In this document: positions 1 to 8,944 of the stretch, piece after piece
Layout of the letters: every line of letters begins with the position of its first letter
How positions within the stretch are numbered: the first letter of the stretch is position 1
Source of the DNA: Thermus thermophilus HB8
GTDB lineage: Bacteria > Deinococcota > Deinococci > Deinococcales > Thermaceae
Direction: 5' to 3'
Length of the DNA: 64,000 bases
NCBI RefSeq assembly: GCF_000091545.1
Contig: NC_006462.1
Span: 186,001 to 250,000 of the forward strand
Notes under the pieces: generated by a model
What the model saw: only the letters and a program-made list of their open reading frames with translations
Told to the model about the DNA's origin: nothing
Database searches by the model: none
Program-made: the position numbers and the translations under genes

Positions 1-1718
1 ACGACATCGCCGAGTACAGCCCAAGCTGTCCCGAGGCGGGGGGAGGGCCTTGCGTGCGCTTCCGGCTCGGCACCGGGGCAAACGCCAGCCAGGGCGGCCT
101 CGTCCTCCCCGGAGAAGGGGCGGAGGTGCGCTTCCGGGTACAGGTGCTCCCCAGCGCCGCAGGCCAAACCATCTCCAACACCGCCAAGGTGAGCTACAAC
201 GCCCAGACCCTGGGAACCGGCTACAGCCAGGAGGCCACCTCAAGCGCCTCGGTCACGGTGGTGGGCTTCACCCTGGCGGGCCAGGTCTACCACGACCTCG
301 AGCCCAACGGCCTGAAGTCCTCTGGGGAGAGCTGGAGCGACGGGGCCACGGTCTGGGTGAAGCTCCTCCAGGGGGGAAGCGTGGTGGCCCAGGCCCAGGT
401 GGACCCGGGAAGCGGTGTGTTCAGCTTCACGGGGGTGGCCCCGGGAAGCTACACCCTCTTCTTGGACAACAACAACGATCCCTCCGACACCACCCCCACC
501 CCCCCTCCGGGCTGGCTCTTCGTCAACCCCCCCTCGGGTAGCCTCAACGTGAGCGTGTCCCAGGACCTCTCCGGCCTGGACTTCGGCCTCTTCCACGGGG
601 CGAGGCTCGTGGGCACCGTCTTCTACGACGACGGGGAAGGGGGCGGCGCCGCCAACGACGCCTGGCAGACGGGCGGGGAAAGGGGCGTCTCCGGCGTGGC
701 GGTCACCGCCCAGGGAAGCGGCACCCGCTCGGCCACCACCGACGGCCAGGGCCGCTACGTCCTCTACATCCCATGGAACTTCGGCCCCTTCACCCTCTCC
801 CACCCCCTGCGCCCGGCCACGGGCTGGAACGACGGGAGCACCGCGCACCCGGTTTCCGGCTGGAGTGAGGCGCAGAGCCCCGCTTTCCCCACCCTGGACG
901 CGGGGGCCATCGCCGGGACCGAGGTGGCCCGCAACTTCGGCGTGGTCCGGGAAAGCCGCCTCTACCCGCCCCAGACGGGCCAAGCCGCAAGCCCCGGGGT
1001 GGTGGTCTACGCCCACCTCTACCGCCCGGGCACCCTGGGAGGCCTCACGCTCTCCCTGGCCAACGCCCCCTCCTGGACGGTCCAGGTCCGGGTGGACGGG
1101 AACTGCGACGGGGACTTTGACGACCCGGGGGAGGGCTTCGCTTCCTTGCCCCAGACCCTTCCCGTGGGGCCTTCCTGGCCCCGGGAGGCGGACGGGAGCC
1201 TAAAGGCCTGCGCCCTCGAGGTGCGGGTCCTCGTGCCCCCCGGGGTGCCCGCGGGGGCCGTGGACGTGACCCTCCTCCAAGGGGCCCTCTCCTGGGCCAA
1301 TAACCCCGGGGTGGTGGACCTCCGAAGCCTCGCCGACACCACCACGGTCTCGGGGGGCGAGGTCCGGCTGGAGAAGAGGGTGCGGAACGTCAGCCAGGGC
1401 ACGGGGTTCGGCACCCTGGGGGAGGGGAGGCCCGGGGAGGTGCTGGAGTACTGCGTGGCCTACCGCAACCTGGGCACGGCCTCCGTGAGCCAGTTCGTCC
1501 TCACCGACCCGGTGCCTTTCTTCACGGATCCTCTCCCCTCCGTGCCGGATTACGGGGGAAAGGCCATCCGCTGGAGCCACGGGAGCGCCACCCTCTACCT
1601 CACCGCCTCCCAGGGGGACGACGCCGGGGAGGTCTCAGGCGGGGTGGTGAGGGTGGAGGTGGGCAACGTGGGCCCGGGGGAGGCGGGGGAGGTGTGCTAC
1701 CGGGCGCAGATCCGCTGA
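1..1718 (+). CDS. Secreted surface protein with SdrB/DUF11-like domains (5' end outside window)
   Basis: The frame is open from base 3, so the start lies upstream; about 571 residues are visible. The visible part reads as extracellular beta-sandwich repeats. Two SdrB/Cna-B-like modules (roughly residues 90-185 and 195-300) have the pattern of a tyrosine-rich entry strand, Asp/Gly loops and 'DGxGxY' or 'GxFSFTGVAPGSYTLF' strands. A C-terminal DUF11-type module contains 'GEVLEYCVAYRNLG' followed by 'LTDPVP'. Such domains are known from bacterial adhesins and S-layer-associated proteins; a role in the cell envelope is inferred. The coding strand is Thr/Ser/Gly/Val-rich with few Lys. No transmembrane anchor is visible at the C-terminus, which ends soon after the last beta module. 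The neighbour downstream is convergent. Confidence 0.75.
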   Translation, partial: DIAEYSPSCPEAGGGPCVRFRLGTGANASQGGLVLPGEGAEVRFRVQVLPSAAGQTISNTAKVSYNAQTLGTGYSQEATSSASVTVVGFTLAGQVYHDLEPNGLKSSGESWSDGATVWVKLLQGGSVVAQAQVDPGSGVFSFTGVAPGSYTLFLDNNNDPSDTTPTPPPGWLFVNPPSGSLNVSVSQDLSGLDFGLFHGARLVGTVFYDDGEGGGAANDAWQTGGERGVSGVAVTAQGSGTRSATTDGQGRYVLYIPWNFGPFTLSHPLRPATGWNDGSTAHPVSGWSEAQSPAFPTLDAGAIAGTEVARNFGVVRESRLYPPQTGQAASPGVVVYAHLYRPGTLGGLTLSLANAPSWTVQVRVDGNCDGDFDDPGEGFASLPQTLPVGPSWPREADGSLKACALEVRVLVPPGVPAGAVDVTLLQGALSWANNPGVVDLRSLADTTTVSGGEVRLEKRVRNVSQGTGFGTLGEGRPGEVLEYCVAYRNLGTASVSQFVLTDPVPFFTDPLPSVPDYGGKAIRWSHGSATLYLTASQGDDAGEVSGGVVRVEVGNVGPGEAGEVCYRAQIR

Positions 1719-1762
1719 GGGGCCGCGTAGGCGGCAACGCCGCTTGGCTTGCTCTCCTGGGG

Positions 1763-2500
1763 CTACTCCCCCGTCCGGTCCCGGTACCTGAGCCGGGCCA
1801 GGCGTTGGGGGAAGGAGAGGTGGGCGGCGTAGGCGGTGCCCTCGCGGGCCACCCGGTCGGAGGCCCAGGCCTCGTAGCGGGCGGCCAGGCGCTCCATGGC
1901 CTTCCGGAAGGCTTCCAGGACGGTAAGGAGGGCCAGGGCCCGATCGCTTTCCCCTAAGGGGTGGGCCTGGAGCCTTAGGGCGAGCTCCTTGGCCTCCTCC
2001 GCCAGGGCCTGGGCCTCGGCGGCGGAGGCGGCCTCGCGCTCAAGAAGCCTCCCCCCCTCGGCGAGCAGGGCCTCCAGCTCCACCTCCCGCCAGGCCTCGC
2101 TGCCCTCGGGGGCGGGCCCGGGGAGGGGAAGGCGGTAGAGGACCGCGCCCCCGGGAAGCCCCTCCTCCACCTCCAGCGTCCGGGCCTCCTCCAGGACGCG
2201 CACCAGGGCGTGGAGGGGAGGGAGGCCCATGGGGAGGCCGTAGCGGCGGGCGAGGAAGATGGGGTAGCGGGAGAAGAGCAGGGGAGAGAGCTCCACGGTC
2301 CACACGCCTTTCTCCTTCCGCCAGGCCGCCGCCTGGTGGACCTTCGTCCCCACCCGCCAGCGGATGGGGATCCCGTGGGCGAGGGGGGCGTAAACCTCCA
2401 CCAGCTCCTGCCAGAAGGCCGCCATCTCCGGGTCGTAGCCCCACCCCGAGTAGGCCATCTCCGCCTCGAGGCCGGGGGGCAGGGCAAAGGAAAGGTCCAC
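1763..2500 (-). CDS. Protein of unknown function coupled to a methylase-like gene
   Basis: About 245 aa. The GTG start at 2500 is chosen because the upstream methylase-like gene stops at 2503-2505, only 2 nt before it; a longer reading would overlap that gene. I recognise no family. The N-terminal half (residues 1-120) is mixed and Trp/Tyr-rich ('YSGWGYDPEMAAFWQELVEVY'-type helix). The C-terminal half (about 150-220) is an Ala/Glu/Leu-rich helical region, probably coiled coil. No signal peptide or membrane segment is seen. Its only contextual hint is tight coupling to the methylase-like protein and closeness to a CRISPR array, so a joint role in nucleic acid modification or defence is possible but unproven. 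Confidence 0.6.
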   Translation of the reverse strand: MDLSFALPPGLEAEMAYSGWGYDPEMAAFWQELVEVYAPLAHGIPIRWRVGTKVHQAAAWRKEKGVWTVELSPLLFSRYPIFLARRYGLPMGLPPLHALVRVLEEARTLEVEEGLPGGAVLYRLPLPGPAPEGSEAWREVELEALLAEGGRLLEREAASAAEAQALAEEAKELALRLQAHPLGESDRALALLTVLEAFRKAMERLAARYEAWASDRVAREGTAYAAHLSFPQRLARLRYRDRTGE

Positions 2501-2502
2501 CC

Positions 2503-3447
2503 TTACCCCCGGGGCTCCCCCACGAAGAGGTGCCAGTCCTGCCTGCCGTCCTGGCTCACGGCCAGGTGGTAGGAGAGGGGGCGGAAGTCGGCCTCGGCCA
2601 GGGCCCGTTCCCACGGGGCGAGGAAGAAGTCGTGCCCCGCCTCCAGGTCCTTCGGGGTGAGGGTCCGCCGGGGCCTGGCCACCAGGACCAGCTTTCCCCC
2701 GGGGGCCAGGGTGGGGCGGCAGAGGTCCAGGAAGGAGGAGATGTGGCGGATGTACTCCCCGTAGCGCTCCTCCGCCTCCTCCCGGTACCCCTCCTCCCGG
2801 AGCCAGGTGGAGAAGGTGGGCGGGTGGAGGACCACCAAGGCGGCCTCCTTCCGGAAGCGCCGGGGGAGGTCCCGGATGTCGGCCCGCTCCACCAGGGGGC
2901 CCCTGGGGGCGATGTCCCCGCCCCAGGCCCGGCGGTCCAGGGCGCGGGCGGCCTCCACCACGGTCCCCCGGCCCGCCATGGGGTCCAGCACGAGCTCCCC
3001 CTCCCTCGTGTAGAGCTGGACCAGGGCCCGGGCCACCGCCATGGGGAGGGCCTCCTCCCAGGGCTCAGGGGGGAAGAACCAGACGGGGAGGCGAGGGTCC
3101 ACCTCCCCCGGCCTGGCCGGGAGGGCCATGAGGGCCTTGGGGTCCTTGCCCGTTAGGTCCTGAAGGGAAAGCTCCCCGCGCTTCAGGAGCCGGTGGAGCC
3201 TGTGGGCCTCCCGGAGGGGGAGCCCCCCTTGGAGCGCCTCCCGCAGGGGCTCGGGGAGAAAGGCGATGGGGAGAAGGTCGTGCCGCAGGTACTTCGCCTT
3301 TAGGCCCACCCGGGCGGCGAGGGCGTGGAAGCGCTCTTTGGGCCAGGCGAGGAGGGCCTTGGCCACCTCTTGCTCCTCCCCCTCGAGGCCAAGCTCCCGG
3401 GCCGTCTTAAGAACCTCGCCGTACACCTCCCAAGCGTTTCGCTTCAT
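2503..3447 (-). CDS. DNA/RNA methylase-like protein (N4/N6 fold, atypical motif IV)
   Basis: 314 aa, ATG start. The N-terminal 130 residues are helical and unfamiliar. The C-terminal part is a Rossmann methyltransferase: motif I 'LVLDPMAGRGTVVEAA' (about residue 157) followed by an acidic end of strand 2 ('GGDIAP'), then a motif-IV position reading 'LHPPTFST' (about 208), and a late strand 'PGGKLVLVARPRR'. Amino-methylases of this group normally have [D/N/S]PP[Y/F] at motif IV; here it is HPPT, so catalysis is uncertain. Translationally linked to the unknown protein downstream. It starts 60 bp from the leader-distal end of the first CRISPR array and is transcribed away from it. Confidence 0.65.
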   Translation of the reverse strand: MKRNAWEVYGEVLKTARELGLEGEEQEVAKALLAWPKERFHALAARVGLKAKYLRHDLLPIAFLPEPLREALQGGLPLREAHRLHRLLKRGELSLQDLTGKDPKALMALPARPGEVDPRLPVWFFPPEPWEEALPMAVARALVQLYTREGELVLDPMAGRGTVVEAARALDRRAWGGDIAPRGPLVERADIRDLPRRFRKEAALVVLHPPTFSTWLREEGYREEAEERYGEYIRHISSFLDLCRPTLAPGGKLVLVARPRRTLTPKDLEAGHDFFLAPWERALAEADFRPLSYHLAVSQDGRQDWHLFVGEPRG

Positions 3448-3507
3448 GAGGGCAGTCTACGGCCCGGGGAAGCTTCCGTCGGACGGAAGGGTTGCCCGAA
3501 GGGGGTC

Positions 3508-4947
3508 CGTCCATCCCCACGTGCGTGGGGACTACTCGTCCGCAAGCTCGTCGGGCACCTCCTCCGGCGGTCCATCCCCACGTGTGTGGGGACTACGCCG
3601 GAGGCCCGGCCCGGAGGGGTCGTAAGACCCGGTCCATCCCCACGCGCGTGGGGACTACGCCCCCGCGGGAGCGGCGCGCCTTGCTAGAGGACGGTCCATC
3701 CCCACGTGCGTGGGGACTACGACCGCTTCACGTCCCGGAGTCGTGTCAGGGGCGGTCCATCCCCACGTGCGTGGGGACTACTTGCCATTACTATTACTAC
3801 CGGCAACATCGCCGGTCCATCCCCACGTGCGTGGGGACTACGGCGTGGCCGGAGGGGGTGCCGAATGGCTAAGCGGTCCATCCCCACGTGCGTGGGGACT
3901 ACGTGGAGGTCTACGCCGGGAACCGATTTTTCACCGGTCCATCCCCACGTGCGTGGGGACTACGGCCCGGAGCATGGCCTGCAGGACGGCGGAGGGCGGT
4001 CCATCCCCACGTGCGTGGGGACTACGGCCCGGGTCCTGGGCCACGGCTGGGCTAAAGGCGGTCCATCCCCACGTGCGTGGGGACTACCGGAGGAGCCACA
4101 GGTAGGCCGCCCGGGCCAGCGGTCCATCCCCACGTGCGTGGGGACTACCCGAGTGGGTCGTCCGCCTCGTTGAGTACCCTCGGTCCATCCCCACGTGCGT
4201 GGGGACTACGAGGCGCTGCTGAGCCCCAAGGCACTACGGCCCCGGTCCATCCCCACGTGCGTGGGGACTACGCCTCCACACCAGGCCACCAGGTCTGCGG
4301 CCCCCGGTCCATCCCCACGTGCGTGGGGACTACCCCTCTTGTTCTCTCTGGCCGCCCAACGAGGTCGGTCCATCCCCACGTGCGTGGGGACTACCACCCC
4401 CTTGGCCTTGGGCTTATAGCGCTAACCCGGTCCATCCCCACGTGCGTGGGGACTACGCTCGCAAGCTTGAGGATAAACTGGATAGGGCCCGGTCCATCCC
4501 CACGTGCGTGGGGACTACCCTAGCCTCCTGTGACGGGTGGGGGCTGTCAGCGGTCCATCCCCACGTGCGTGGGGACTACGGTGGAGAATCAGCCCGTTGA
4601 GGAGGTTGCCTACGGTCCATCCCCACGTGCGTGGGGACTACTAGACAAAGGTCGTCTTATATTCTGCGTCCGGCCGGTCCATCCCCACGTGCGTGGGGAC
4701 TACTTGCAGATAGGCGATGTTGGCGGCGATGACCTCGGTCCATCCCCACGTGCGTGGGGACTACGGAGTGGCGGCCGCGAAGCGGGCCAGGTCTACCGGT
4801 CCATCCCCACGTGCGTGGGGACTACAGAGAGCTCGTAAAGGGCCCCGGCCAAATCGTCGGTCCATCCCCACGTGCGTGGGGACTACGCGGGTCACCTCGG
4901 AGTAGGAGCGGGTGGCGTCGGTCCATCCCCACGTGCGTGGGGACTAC
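3508..4947 (-). CRISPR. Type I-E CRISPR array 1, 24 repeats
   Basis: Twenty-four 28-bp repeats begin at 3508, 3569, 3631, 3693 and then every 61-62 bp to 4920, with 23 spacers of about 33-34 bp. In the transcribed (minus) direction each repeat starts GTAGTCCCCACGCA and ends CGTGGGGATGGACC, giving a hairpin of CCCCACG/CGTGGGG with a 2-nt loop. The three leader-distal repeats carry point changes (first base at 3508; loop variants at about 3584 and 3644), which fits old, decaying repeats. The leader is on the right (4948 onward), next to the cas operon, so the array is read leftward, away from the cas genes. Short open frames across it are artefacts of the repeat. Confidence 0.98.
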
Positions 4948-5027
4948 ACATGACCAGGACGGCACAAACGCCCGCTTACCCCCCTTTATGTGTCTGTTTA
5001 GGAAGGATTGCAGGTTTTTCTGTCAAG
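4948..5027 (-). promoter_or_regulatory. Leader/promoter of CRISPR array 1
   Basis: Read on the minus strand this segment aligns base for base with the segment before array 2. It has CTTGACAG (a -35-like TTGACA at 5026-5021), a 17-nt gap to a weak -10, then CAGACACATAAA, GCGGGCGTTT, GCCGTCCTGGTCATGT and the first repeat. The shared sequence is what is expected of a type I-E leader needed for transcription and spacer insertion. A second -10-like TATACT faces left at 5086-5081. Confidence 0.8.
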
Positions 5028-5137
5028 TTCCCCAGCGCCCGAACGGGGGAGGGGGAAAGGCCAGGATGGGCGCTGGTCCCAGTATAGCATGGTCAAAAAT
5101 CACACCCTGGCCCAAACGGCTTGCTTAGCATGAACAC

Positions 5138-6127
5138 ATGGGACAAGAGGCCAAGAGCGCCCGCCTCCTGCAGATGGCCGAGGCCTTAAAGCTCAGGCCC
5201 ATGCGGGTGGGGGAACTCGCCCGCCGCTTCGGCGTGAGCGAGCGCACGGTGGAGCGGGACCTCGAGGCCCTTCTTGAACTCGGCTTTCCCGTGGAGCGCC
5301 TGGCCCGGGGGCTCTACCGCATCGCCGACCGCCCCCCTTCCCTCCACCCTATAGAGGCCCTGGCCCTCTTCGCCGCGGGAAGGCTCCTCTACCACCAGGC
5401 CCCCACGCGCCAGTACCGCATGGCCTTGGACAAACTCGCCCGCATGCTTCCCGAGCCCTTGCGGGGCCTTCTCCTCCGGAGTACCCAGGGCCTGGAGGCG
5501 CGCCAGGGGGAGAGCCGCACCCTGGAGATGGTGGCCCGGGCCCTCCTGGAGCGGCGGGTACTCGCCTTTGAGTACCGCTCCGGGGGCTCCAAGAACTGGC
5601 GGCCAAAGGAACTCTTGGTCTACTTCCTCGAGGCCAACCGGGCCAACCTGGGCCTCTACGCCATCGGCTACGAGCGCACCTACCACCGGGCCGTGCTCAC
5701 CTTCAAGCTCTCCCGCATGCGCCACGCCCGCCTTCTGGACGAGTCCTACGAGATCCCCCAGGACTTTGACCCCAACGCCTACCTGCGCCGGGCCTGGGGG
5801 GTAGTGGGGGTGCGGGAGAAGGGGGTGGAGGTGCGCCTCCGTTTCGCTCCGGAGGCGGCCTGGCGGGTTCTGGAGGGGGACTACCCCGGCCTCCACCTCG
5901 AGGAGGAGCTTCCCGACGGGAGCCTTCTCGCCCGCCTCGAGGCCGCCCCCTTCAAGGGCGGGGTGCCCTGGGAGGTCCTGGCCTGGGTGCAGAGCTTCGG
6001 CCCCCGGGTGGAGGTGCTGAGCCCCCCGGAGCTCAGGCGGCTTTGGCTGGAGGAGGCGGAGCGGGTTCTGGCCCTCTACGGGAACCGACAGGAGGTGTCG
6101 GGTTCCCCTCCTAAGGTGCGCGCATGA
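5138..6127 (+). CDS. HTH-WYL transcriptional regulator heading the type I-E operon
   Basis: 329 aa. N-terminal winged helix-turn-helix (residues 15-60, 'LARRFGVSERTVERDLEALLELGFPVE') followed by a WYL domain (about 135-225, with 'EYRSGGSKNWRPKELLVYFLEANRANLGLYAIGYE') and a C-terminal WCX-like extension (about 235-320, 'VRLRFAPEAAWRVLEGDYP...'). WYL domains bind nucleotides or single-stranded nucleic acid ligands in characterised homologues. Its stop overlaps the cas3 start (ATGA at 6124), so it is probably co-transcribed with the cas genes. It likely controls the type I-E operon or reports on DNA damage or phage infection; that role is inferred from position. A similar gene heads the second cas operon at 44676. 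Confidence 0.85.
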   Translation: MGQEAKSARLLQMAEALKLRPMRVGELARRFGVSERTVERDLEALLELGFPVERLARGLYRIADRPPSLHPIEALALFAAGRLLYHQAPTRQYRMALDKLARMLPEPLRGLLLRSTQGLEARQGESRTLEMVARALLERRVLAFEYRSGGSKNWRPKELLVYFLEANRANLGLYAIGYERTYHRAVLTFKLSRMRHARLLDESYEIPQDFDPNAYLRRAWGVVGVREKGVEVRLRFAPEAAWRVLEGDYPGLHLEEELPDGSLLARLEAAPFKGGVPWEVLAWVQSFGPRVEVLSPPELRRLWLEEAERVLALYGNRQEVSGSPPKVRA

Positions 6128-8886
6128 GCGTTGAGGAAGCCGCCCTCGCCCTCTGGGCCAAAAGCGGGAACCCCTTCCACCCCCTCCTCGCCCACATGCT
6201 GGACACGGCGGCCGTGGCCCTAGCCGTCCTCCGGATGGAGCCTCCCCGGACCCGCGCCCTCTACGCCGAGGACTGGGGCCTTCCCGAGGAGGGGGCCTTG
6301 GCCTGGGCGGCCGCCCTCGTGGGCCTCCACGACCTGGGCAAGGCGAGCCCCGTCTTCCAGGCGGGCTGGGAGGAGGGAAAGGAACGGGTCCAAAGGGCGG
6401 GCCTCCCCTTCGGCGAGCTTCTGGACTGGGTGGCCCACGGGGTCTTCACGGAGCTTTTCCTGCGGAGGCTCCTCAAGGAGAAGGGGCTTCCCGAGCGGGC
6501 GGCCAACGACCTCGCCGCCGCCCTCGGGGCTCACCACGGCTTCCCGGCGAACGCCGAGGAGAAGAGCCGGGCCCGGCGCCACCTCAGGACGGAGGACCCC
6601 CTCTGGAAAGAGGCCCGGAGGTGGCTCTTGGAGGAGGTTTTCCGGAGGCTTGGGGCCCCCCTTCCCCCCTCGCAGGGAAACGGCGAGGCGCGGCCCGAGG
6701 CCGTCCTAAGGGTCATGGCCCTGGCCTCCTTCGCCGACTGGGTGGCCTCGGACCCCTCCCTCTTCCCCTACGGCCGGGACCCCCGCCGGGGGGACTACCT
6801 GAAGGAGGCCCTAAGGCTCGCTCAAGAGGCCCTGAACCGCCTGGGCTGGCCCGCCTTCGCGAAGGCCCAGAGGAGGGAGTTCGGGGAACTTTTCCCCTAC
6901 ATCCCGAAGCCCAATGCCCTCCAGGAAAGTGTCCCGGCCCTCCTGGAAGGGGCGTGTACCCCGGTCCTCCTCCTGGTGGAGGCCCCCATGGGCATGGGCA
7001 AGACCGAGGCCGCCCTCTACGCCCACCACCTCCTCCAGGCGGGGCTCGGCCACCGGGGGCTCTACGTGGCCCTGCCCACCCAGGCCACGGCCAACGGCCT
7101 CTTCCCCCGGGTGAGGGGCTTTCTGGAGCGGCTGGGGGAGGGGAGCCGCCTGGAGCTCCAGCTCCAGCACGGCACCGCCCTCCTCAACCCCCACTACGCC
7201 GGGCTTCTGGAGCGGGCCGCCCCCCGCCAGGTGGGGGAGGAGGAGGAAGGAGGGGCTGTGGCCTCGGCGTGGTTCTCCGCCCGCAAGCGGGCCATGCTGG
7301 CTCCCTACGGGGTGGGCACCCTGGACCAGGCCCTCCTTGGCGTGCTTCGGGTCAAGCACCACTTCGTCCGGCTCTGGGGGCTCATGAACCGGGTGGTGGT
7401 GCTGGACGAGGTGCACGCCTACGACGTCTACACTTCGGGCCTCCTCCAGGCCCTCCTGCGCTGGCTCAGGGCGCTCGGCTCCAGCGCCGTCGTCATGACC
7501 GCCACCCTGCCTCCTTCCCGCCGGAGGGCCCTCCTCGAGGCCTGGGCGGGGGAGGAGGTGGAGGGGCAGGACCTCGGCCCCTACCCCCGGGTGGTCCTGG
7601 TGGGGGAGGGGGTGAAGGCCCGCTCCCTGCCCCCGGCCCGGGAGGTGGAGGTGGCCCTCGAGGTCCTGCGGGAGGTGGACGTGGAGCCCCTCGCCCAGAG
7701 GCTTAAGGGGGCCCTCCCCGGGGCGGTGGGGGCCATCGTGAACACCGTGGACCGGGCCCAGGACCTCTACCGGGCCCTGGGGGAGGGAACCCCTCTTACC
7801 CTCGAGGAGCTGGCGAGGCGCCTTGGGGGCATCTCTGGCGGGCAGGCGTGGGAAGAGGTGCGCCAGGCGCTTCCCGAGCGGGGGGGTGAGGTGGTGGGAA
7901 AGGTCCTGACAGACGGCACCCTGGTCTTCCTCCTCCACGCCCGCTTCCCCGCCGAGGAGCGGGCCCTGAGGGGAAGCGTGGTCCTCGCCCTCTTCGGCAA
8001 GGGAGGGCCAAGGCCCCCGCGGGCCATCCTGGTGGCCACCCAGGTGGCGGAGCAGAGCCTGGACCTGGACTTTGACCTCCTCTACACCGACCTCGCCCCC
8101 ATAGACCTCCTCTTCCAGCGCTCCGGGAGGCTCCACCGCCACGAGCGGCCTAGGCCCGAGGAACACGCCCGCCCCCGGCTCCTCCTAGGGGTGCCGGAGG
8201 ACCTGGACTTCGGAAAGCCCCTCTACTGGGACAAGGTTTACGAGGACTACGTCCTCCTCGCCACCTGGCGGGCCCTTTCGGGGCGGGACCGCCTCCGCGT
8301 GCCCGGAGACCTCGAGGCCCTCTTGGAGGAGATCTATGAGGGGGAAAATCCCGAGAGCTTCCCCGAGGGCCTGCGGGAGCGGGCGAAGAAGAGCCTGAAG
8401 GCCCTTCAAGAGCGGCGGGACCGGGAGGCGAACACCGCCAGGAGGCTTTCCCTAAGCGAGCTGGACCGCCTCCTCGCCTACTGGGACGAGGGCGCCCTGG
8501 TGGCCCAGGAGCGCCTGGAGGACGACGAGGAGAAGGCGGAGACCCAGCGCCTCCTCACCCGCCTGGGAGACCCCAGCGTGGCCGTGGTCCCTCTCTTCCG
8601 GGTGGGGGAGGGGCTTTTCCTGGACCGGGAGGGGCGGCGGAGGGCACCGCTGAAGGGGGAGGTCTCCCGAGAAGAGGCCGAGGCCCTCTTCCGGCGGGCG
8701 GTGCGTCTCTCCCGCTTTCCCCTCCCCCAGGAGCTCCTGAAGGAGGAGCCCCCACCCGCTTGGCGCAAAAGCGGCCTCCTCCGGGGCCTCCGCCCCTTGG
8801 AGGTGGGGCGGGTCTTCCGCTCGGGGGAGCGGGCCTTCCAGGTGGAGCTGGACCCCGAGCTCGGGGTGGTCTACCTTCCGGTCTGA
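6124..8886 (+). CDS. cas3: Type I-E CRISPR nuclease-helicase Cas3
   Basis: 920 aa. N-terminal HD nuclease: 'GLHDLGKASPVF' (H69, D70) and 'LGAHHGFPAN' metal ligands. Then a superfamily 2 helicase: Walker A 'APMGMGKTEAA' near residue 287, DEVH box 'VVLDEVHAYD' near 428, 'MTATLP' near 458, and motifs V/VI 'ATQVAEQSLDLDFD' and 'LFQRSGRLHRH' near 640-680. It has a C-terminal domain of about 150 residues. Cas3 is recruited by Cascade bound to target DNA, then unwinds and degrades the displaced strand. The start overlaps the WYL stop by 4 nt. A gap of 58 nt separates it from cse1, the longest in the operon, so the surveillance-complex genes may also have their own signal. Confidence 0.97.
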   Translation: MSVEEAALALWAKSGNPFHPLLAHMLDTAAVALAVLRMEPPRTRALYAEDWGLPEEGALAWAAALVGLHDLGKASPVFQAGWEEGKERVQRAGLPFGELLDWVAHGVFTELFLRRLLKEKGLPERAANDLAAALGAHHGFPANAEEKSRARRHLRTEDPLWKEARRWLLEEVFRRLGAPLPPSQGNGEARPEAVLRVMALASFADWVASDPSLFPYGRDPRRGDYLKEALRLAQEALNRLGWPAFAKAQRREFGELFPYIPKPNALQESVPALLEGACTPVLLLVEAPMGMGKTEAALYAHHLLQAGLGHRGLYVALPTQATANGLFPRVRGFLERLGEGSRLELQLQHGTALLNPHYAGLLERAAPRQVGEEEEGGAVASAWFSARKRAMLAPYGVGTLDQALLGVLRVKHHFVRLWGLMNRVVVLDEVHAYDVYTSGLLQALLRWLRALGSSAVVMTATLPPSRRRALLEAWAGEEVEGQDLGPYPRVVLVGEGVKARSLPPAREVEVALEVLREVDVEPLAQRLKGALPGAVGAIVNTVDRAQDLYRALGEGTPLTLEELARRLGGISGGQAWEEVRQALPERGGEVVGKVLTDGTLVFLLHARFPAEERALRGSVVLALFGKGGPRPPRAILVATQVAEQSLDLDFDLLYTDLAPIDLLFQRSGRLHRHERPRPEEHARPRLLLGVPEDLDFGKPLYWDKVYEDYVLLATWRALSGRDRLRVPGDLEALLEEIYEGENPESFPEGLRERAKKSLKALQERRDREANTARRLSLSELDRLLAYWDEGALVAQERLEDDEEKAETQRLLTRLGDPSVAVVPLFRVGEGLFLDREGRRRAPLKGEVSREEAEALFRRAVRLSRFPLPQELLKEEPPPAWRKSGLLRGLRPLEVGRVFRSGERAFQVELDPELGVVYLPV

Positions 8887-8944
8887 TTCCGTCAGCGGAT
8901 GTCGGGAACCGGGCTTAGCCTAAAGGCAAAGGGAGGTGGGAAGC

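Noticed and set aside
3492..5128. Many open frames of 60-155 codons across the first CRISPR array
   Set aside because: They repeat the same peptide blocks (SIPTCVGTT, PSPRAWGL, VHPHVRGDY) because the repeat is open in several frames; no ribosome sites or real proteins.
6811..8166. Long minus-strand frame opposite cas3
   Set aside because: Antisense shadow; cas3 on the plus strand has all helicase and HD motifs.
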